A DNA stretch of 64,000 nt, taken from positions 124,001 to 188,000 of the forward strand of contig CANNZV010000322.1 in NCBI GenBank assembly GCA_947561585.1, given 5' to 3'. This document shows positions 63,046 to 64,000 of this stretch, piece after piece. Positions within the stretch are counted from its first letter, which is position 1; each line of letters opens with the position of its first letter. The notes beneath the pieces are model-generated. The model saw only the letters and a list, made by a program, of their open reading frames with translations. It did no database searches and was not told the origin of the DNA. The stretch is from Caprella mutica. Its lineage: Eukaryota; Arthropoda; Malacostraca; Amphipoda; Caprellidae. The position numbers were made by a program, and so were the translations under genes.

Positions 63046-63172
63046 AACCGTTCGCATTCATAGAAAACGGAGACAATTTTTTGTAATTATTTCACGGTAA
63101 CTAAAAAACATCAAAATTATAATCCAGATGAGGTTATTAGAAGCAGTTGGTTCCGAAATTCAACATGTCCTA

Positions 63173-63373
63173 TTTTAGTGTTAGTTCCGTGTTATTGCAC
63201 GGTTCCATATTTTCGAACTTGTGAAATCTTTATATAATAATCATTATTTAAGTTTTATTTCAATTGGTATCCATGATACCAATTAGAATAGAAGTAAAAT
63301 AATAATTATAATATTTTTTTTCGGACGTATGCGAAATTGTAGAACCAATCAATAACTTGGAACTTAGTACCCT
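63173..63373. mobile_element. MITE-like family, copy D
   Basis: The left arm GTTAGTTCCGTGTTATTGCA, CGGTTCCATATTTTCG mirrors the right arm CGAAATTGTAGAACCAATCA, ATAACTTGGAACTTAGTACCCT. The centre holds a perfect hairpin, AATTGGTATC-cat-GATACCAATT (63262-63284). Confidence 0.6.
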
Positions 63374-64000
63374 ATATACTACCAAAAATATTTTCATAGA
63401 GCATAAAATTGCTGTTTGTTAAATGTAGCACAATAGTTATAGAAATCTAAGTATCTATTAATTACTCACATATACTGAGTGAGAGTTAAGCTATGGATGG
63501 ATTTTAAAACATTTAATAAATGCACGACTTTAAACTTTTTCGTCACAGTCACAAATAATGAAAGACTGTTTATTATTAATAATATGCTTATATACGTTTT
63601 ACTCTAGCAATAAATTTTCTCTCTATAACTCATAGAAAATGAGGTATAAATCAAAGAGTGACAATTATAAATTTCTTGTTACTTTTATTCGCTTTAGTTA
63701 CCGTTTGGTAACTAAACTGAGCTGTGATTTAGTAACTAAAGCGGCAAATGCCTGTATCTGTGAAATTCAAGTTTATGCCAATAATTTCATGATAATAATT
63801 TTAATAATGACTGCTAATGCATGAATGTGAAGTATTCTTTACGGCGCATCATTCGAAAAGTTTCCTTTGAAAATGAAGTACAACTATAATTAAAATGACG
63901 GACTGTATTATTTGAATTGAAATAATTTTCGCACACCATCAGAAAAAAATGTATGAACACTAAAATATATGTTACCAGAGCTTCATTAAAATTTAAGAAA

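Overview
This window looks like AT-rich nuclear DNA from an arthropod, most probably an insect; I cannot name a lower taxon. The evidence is one intronless Snail-family zinc-finger gene of insect type, a TATA/initiator-type core promoter, no operons or bacterial signals, sparse coding, relics of eukaryotic DNA transposons and very heavy minisatellite content.

Only one protein-coding gene is convincing: a Snail/Escargot/Worniu-type transcription factor on the minus strand (CDS 43758-45092). It has five C2H2-type fingers, a CtBP motif and a SNAG-like N-terminus that appears only when the true ATG is used. The longest open frame starts upstream at a GTG codon just behind an in-frame stop, so that start is not credible. 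A TATA box, initiator-like site, reversed CCAAT box, GC box and two CAGGTG E-boxes (the class of site Snail proteins bind) lie immediately upstream.

The rest is non-coding. By eye, roughly a quarter of the window (about 17 kb) is tandem repeat: more than 25 unrelated arrays with units of 11-56 bp. The largest are at 6.3-8.7 kb (24-bp unit), 18.8-19.8 kb (23), 21.3-22.8 kb (16), 23.15-24.16 kb (21), 32.9-33.9 kb (20), 52.6-55.8 kb (32) and 58.5-59.3 kb (21). Several have higher-order periods (864, 832, 336, 294, 240 and 180 bp). Long open frames in these regions arise because the unit length is a multiple of three or the unit lacks stops, and I do not call them genes.

Between arrays there are small inverted-repeat elements: four related copies of one MITE-like family (36.5, 36.9, 47.0 and 63.2 kb), a foldback element whose two ends are each a hairpin (38.55-38.89 kb), a TA-flanked element with an ACAGGGTGAC terminal repeat (18.24 kb), and long palindromes at 17.5 and 34.6 kb. 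A degraded mariner/Tc1-like transposase fragment lies at 2.8-2.95 kb.

The most unusual feature is that some arrays are homotypic clusters of known transcription-factor sites. One 20-bp array holds 36 copies of CAGGTG about 10 kb 3' of the Snail gene, and one 21-bp array carries the AP-1 site TGACTCA in nearly every unit. Many units also contain a short perfect inverted repeat. Whether any of this is functional cannot be decided from sequence alone.
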